A stretch of DNA of 64,000 nt. It comes from Neiella litorisoli (lineage in GTDB: Bacteria > Pseudomonadota > Gammaproteobacteria > Enterobacterales > Neiellaceae). Shown here piece after piece: positions 61,777 through 64,000 of the stretch. The notes beneath the pieces are model-generated. The model saw only the letters and a list, made by a program, of their open reading frames with translations, had not been told where the DNA came from and did no database searches. Numbering within the stretch: the stretch's first letter is position 1; the number at the start of each line of letters is the position of its first letter. The position numbers and the translations under genes are program-made. The stretch lies in contig NZ_JACXAF010000009.1 of the NCBI RefSeq assembly GCF_014773395.1, positions 81,247 to 145,246 of the forward strand, in the 5' to 3' direction.

Positions 61777-62636
61777 GTCAGTCAACAATCACAGACGCCT
61801 ATGCGACCGAAGCACTAACGATGACTCACCTAGAGCCACACCTTTTGCTTCCTTCAGGACAGTCCTTGGCCAGTGTAAGAGCTAAAGCTGAACGCCTCGT
61901 GGAGTTGAATCACGCTAACGCGGAGTACTTAGAGCATGGCTTATGCCTAAGCCATGGTTTAGAGGGTGTAAGCAACTTTGGCGCAGGGTTTGACCAAATG
62001 GTGCTTCACACATTTGGCTGTTCATCTTCAAGCTTTGGATTATTGAAAGTGAATGGCAATGTTGCCGGGTATTGGCTTGACTCGATGCAGAGACGCTGCG
62101 CATGTGAATATGATAGTGCTCTAGCGCCTATTGCTGAATCATCAGTTATTGCCGACTTAGTCGAAATTCTAAAGCTACGCCATCAGAAACGGAAACAACA
62201 AGAGCGCTGCCTCCAAGGGCTAAAAACGATGCTTAGACTGATAAATATTGATGGAGTGAAAACTAAACCTGAAGGTTTGCATCTCGATGATGTTGTTAGC
62301 CCTCGACAACTCTGTTTTGACTTGCGCAAACTATTGGCCGGCCCTACCGATCGAAGCGATTTCACTATGCGCTACGCGCTAGCAAGCTGGATCAACCCTC
62401 TCAATACAAGTCGTATTCTGATGCTCAATGCATTAACAACAGCTGCAAATGATGGCTCTCTGAACGACACTGACTGGCAAAATGAAGATGACCGCTATTT
62501 TGTTGCGCAAAAAGCGGAGTACAACGCGAGCTTTGGCGCGATTCGTCGCAACCTCAACAGTGAGAGGTTCAATATTATCTGTGCAATCACTTGTTGCCCC
62601 GCGGCGTACGGCCCTAGAGAGTACGTAGGTGTCTAA
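61773..62636 (+). CDS. Hypothetical protein, 287 aa, with PSGQ-type N-terminus
   Basis: Start at 61773 overlaps the preceding stop (ATGA). 'LEPHLLLPSGQSLASVRAKAERLVELN' resembles the N-terminal domain of the ATPase at 56576, so a shared small domain is suggested. The rest is helical with no recognised motif. Translationally coupled to the glycine-zipper gene. Confidence 0.55.
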   Translation: MSQSTITDAYATEALTMTHLEPHLLLPSGQSLASVRAKAERLVELNHANAEYLEHGLCLSHGLEGVSNFGAGFDQMVLHTFGCSSSSFGLLKVNGNVAGYWLDSMQRRCACEYDSALAPIAESSVIADLVEILKLRHQKRKQQERCLQGLKTMLRLINIDGVKTKPEGLHLDDVVSPRQLCFDLRKLLAGPTDRSDFTMRYALASWINPLNTSRILMLNALTTAANDGSLNDTDWQNEDDRYFVAQKAEYNASFGAIRRNLNSERFNIICAITCCPAAYGPREYVGV

Positions 62637-62718
62637 TGAAACTGAGCGGATCATCAGGTGAGCCGCAACTTATATTGGTGTGACCACCGTGCTCTGCATT
62701 ATTGGCACACCAGTCCGA

Positions 62719-63663
62719 TTACAGCGTTTCGACCGCTGCTCGGAGCGCGTTGTCTTGACGTTGATCATAGCGCTTTGTGGTGCTCACATCCGCATGCCCC
62801 AGTAGGTCTTGTACGGTAAATAGATCGACACCCTGATCCAGCAGTCGCGTCGCAAACGTGTGGCGAAAATCGTGCGGCGATAAGTTAGGGATACCAAGCA
62901 ACGTGCCGCATCGTTCAATCAGCTCGCGGACTGTATTGACCGTGCTTGGATCGCCAGAAGGGTGTTTATCGCCATTGCGATTAACTCGAAACAACAGCGG
63001 CCCTGGTTGCTTACCGCGAACGGATAGCCATCGCTCGATATAGGGCATCAACTGAGCCGAGAAAAAAGCTTTTCGCTCTTTATTTCCTTTGCCGAGCACA
63101 ATGGCATATCGCTCGGGGATATTTATTTTATCCATGTTTAAATTTGCTATTTCAGCCTTTCTTAACCCGCAATAATAAAGCATGGAAATAATGCATTGAT
63201 CACGTGATGATTTATATTCTGATTGCTCGGTAAGATTCTGGATAATATCGTTGAATTGCTGTTTTGTTATTGTGTTTGATGTGGTTATTCGGCGTCCTGT
63301 AATCGATTTAACTTCTCTTATTTGAAGGTAATGGTCAGCGTCAATCAATTTTAATTGCCACGCTTTTTTAATCACGCCTTTAATTGCGCTCAAATAAACG
63401 TTGATCGTCGAAGGGCTATGCTCTAACTCGATAAAACCCTGCTTGATGCGATCCACATCGATGGCGGTCAATTGCGACCATGGAAAGGTTTGATGATCCC
63501 GGGCTCCGAGTAGGCGAGCAAGCGCATTGAGCGTATAAGTCATGTTCTCAAACGACTTCTTGGATTGAAGGCTGGCCAAGTACGCATCTGATGGCAATGT
63601 CACACTGTCAGTGCGAAGCAAAATGGATTGGCCATGATTGAGGCGGAGTTGGTCGGTCATCAT
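62719..63663 (-). CDS. Tyrosine site-specific recombinase (Cre/Xer type)
   Basis: About 314 residues if begun at 63663; readings from 63702 or a GTG at 63744 exist but no start has a good ribosome site, and 63663 keeps the lox-like repeat outside the gene. The catalytic domain has the Arg in 'YYCGLRKAEIANL', 'LSPHDFRHTFATRLLDQG' (H-x2-R), 'VQDLLGHADVSTTKRYDQ' (H/W-like and Tyr nucleophile). Core-binding SAM-like N-terminal domain precedes it. Expected to resolve plasmid dimers or integrate; the lox-like palindrome lies just upstream. Confidence 0.85.
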   Translation of the reverse strand: MMTDQLRLNHGQSILLRTDSVTLPSDAYLASLQSKKSFENMTYTLNALARLLGARDHQTFPWSQLTAIDVDRIKQGFIELEHSPSTINVYLSAIKGVIKKAWQLKLIDADHYLQIREVKSITGRRITTSNTITKQQFNDIIQNLTEQSEYKSSRDQCIISMLYYCGLRKAEIANLNMDKINIPERYAIVLGKGNKERKAFFSAQLMPYIERWLSVRGKQPGPLLFRVNRNGDKHPSGDPSTVNTVRELIERCGTLLGIPNLSPHDFRHTFATRLLDQGVDLFTVQDLLGHADVSTTKRYDQRQDNALRAAVETL

Positions 63664-63680
63664 GAAGTCTGCTGTAGTGA

Positions 63681-63716
63681 CATTACACCGCAAAATATAC
63701 ATTTTGTGCTGTAATG
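63681..63716. other. lox-like recombination site (36-bp palindrome)
   Basis: Inverted arms CATTACA (63681-63687) + CAAA (63691-63694) and TTTG (63703-63706) + TGTAATG (63710-63716), centred at 63698.5, with an 8-bp centre ATATACAT (63695-63702). The 14-bp arms match at 12 of 14 positions. This is the geometry of loxP (13-bp arms, 8-bp centre), directly upstream of a tyrosine recombinase. Confidence 0.6.
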
Positions 63717-63729
63717 TGGCAAGTTCTGT

Positions 63730-63747
63730 AACGTGAGTGTTCACGTT
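63730..63747. repeat. Short inverted repeat upstream of the recombinase
   Basis: AACGTGA (63730-63736) and TCACGTT (63741-63747), 4 nt apart. Possible operator for the recombinase gene or accessory site beside the lox-like palindrome. Confidence 0.4.
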
Positions 63748-63829
63748 TACGAAAACTGCTATTGTTGTTGAGTAAGCTGCGCTTTGTGCGAGCTATCGTG
63801 ATGTCTTATTTCAGATTAAGTTGGTGATT

Positions 63830-64000
63830 ATGCCTCGCAATCCGTACGACCAAGAGTTATTGGAATTCATGTTATCCCGTGGCGATGAACTGCTGCGATA
63901 CACGATTTTGAATGCCGAGCAGTTTCTGGCATCGCTGCGAGCAATGTCAGACTTAACGAGCTGCTCAGCGGAGCGATCGCGGAAGCTTGAGGAGTTGATT
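63830..64000 (+). CDS. N-terminal part of an unidentified protein (partial)
   Basis: ATG at 63830 opens a frame that continues to the window edge (57 codons). Helical, acidic N-terminus (MPRNPYDQELLEFMLSRGDE). Divergent from the recombinase gene. Whether it joins the fragment at 3-155 on a circle cannot be told. Confidence 0.5.
   Translation, partial: MPRNPYDQELLEFMLSRGDELLRYTILNAEQFLASLRAMSDLTSCSAERSRKLEELI

Noticed and set aside
62675..62713. TTGGTGTG...CACACCAG inverted repeat between convergent genes as an attachment site
   Set aside because: Short arms with a 23-nt loop and no T tract or repeat elsewhere; the lox-like palindrome at 63681 is the better candidate site.

Overview
The window is 64 kb of a large conjugative plasmid, or a plasmid-like conjugative element, from a gammaproteobacterium. 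Aquatic or marine is a guess from gene style only. It carries a P1-type ParA/ParB partition operon, a second actin-type (ParM/ParR-like) partition locus, a MOBH relaxase (TraI) with its coupling protein (TraD), the F-type transfer genes traF-traH-traG, a FlhD/FlhC-like activator pair like those that control SXT and IncA/C transfer, and a Cre/Xer-type tyrosine recombinase next to a lox-like inverted repeat. No rRNA, tRNA, CRISPR array, insertion sequence or replication initiator gene was recognised, so the rest of the element (remaining tra genes, rep) must lie outside.

Layout. 0-2.6 kb: the end of a + strand unit, a terminator, then parB-parA on the - strand. 2.8-31 kb: about 40 accessory genes, nearly all on the + strand, many with their own promoter. 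They include a Xre/RES toxin-antitoxin pair, an HslV-like Ntn-hydrolase, a cold-shock-domain protein, a CoiA-like protein, an ADP-ribosyltransferase-like protein, a GIY-YIG (T5orf172-type) nuclease, and a block of nucleic-acid modification-like genes: DndB-like, a very long DndC-like sulfotransfer protein, a TGT/DpdA-like protein and a methyltransferase-helicase fusion. 31.4-40.3 kb: a - strand transfer operon (MobI-like, DUF1845-like, TraI, TraD, two small proteins, SppA-like peptidase, OmpA-like lipoprotein). 40.3-41.0 kb: a gene-free hub with two families of iterated repeats, a candidate oriT and/or centromere. 41.0-51.1 kb, + strand: parM-parR, flhD/flhC-like activator, an exported protein, traF, traH, traG. 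51.2-62.6 kb: cargo, including a strong Pycsar-like anti-phage pair (membrane effector plus class III cyclase), a primase-type zinc-ribbon protein, a P-loop ATPase and several unrecognised genes. 62.7-63.7 kb: the tyrosine recombinase.

How it fits together. Two partition systems plus a site-specific recombinase serve stability. The FlhDC-like activator sits between the partition locus and traF-H-G and probably switches transfer on. At least 13 promoters, in front of accessory genes and of one gene at the start of the traFHG block, share the form TTGC(G/C)N, exactly 16 bp, TAnnnT. Most have a GACA box upstream at distances that differ by about one helical turn (22-23, 31-34, 43, 54 bp), suggesting a regulon. 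The most interesting items are this promoter family, the DndB/DndC/DpdA/methyltransferase-helicase block, the Pycsar-like pair and the lox-like site.
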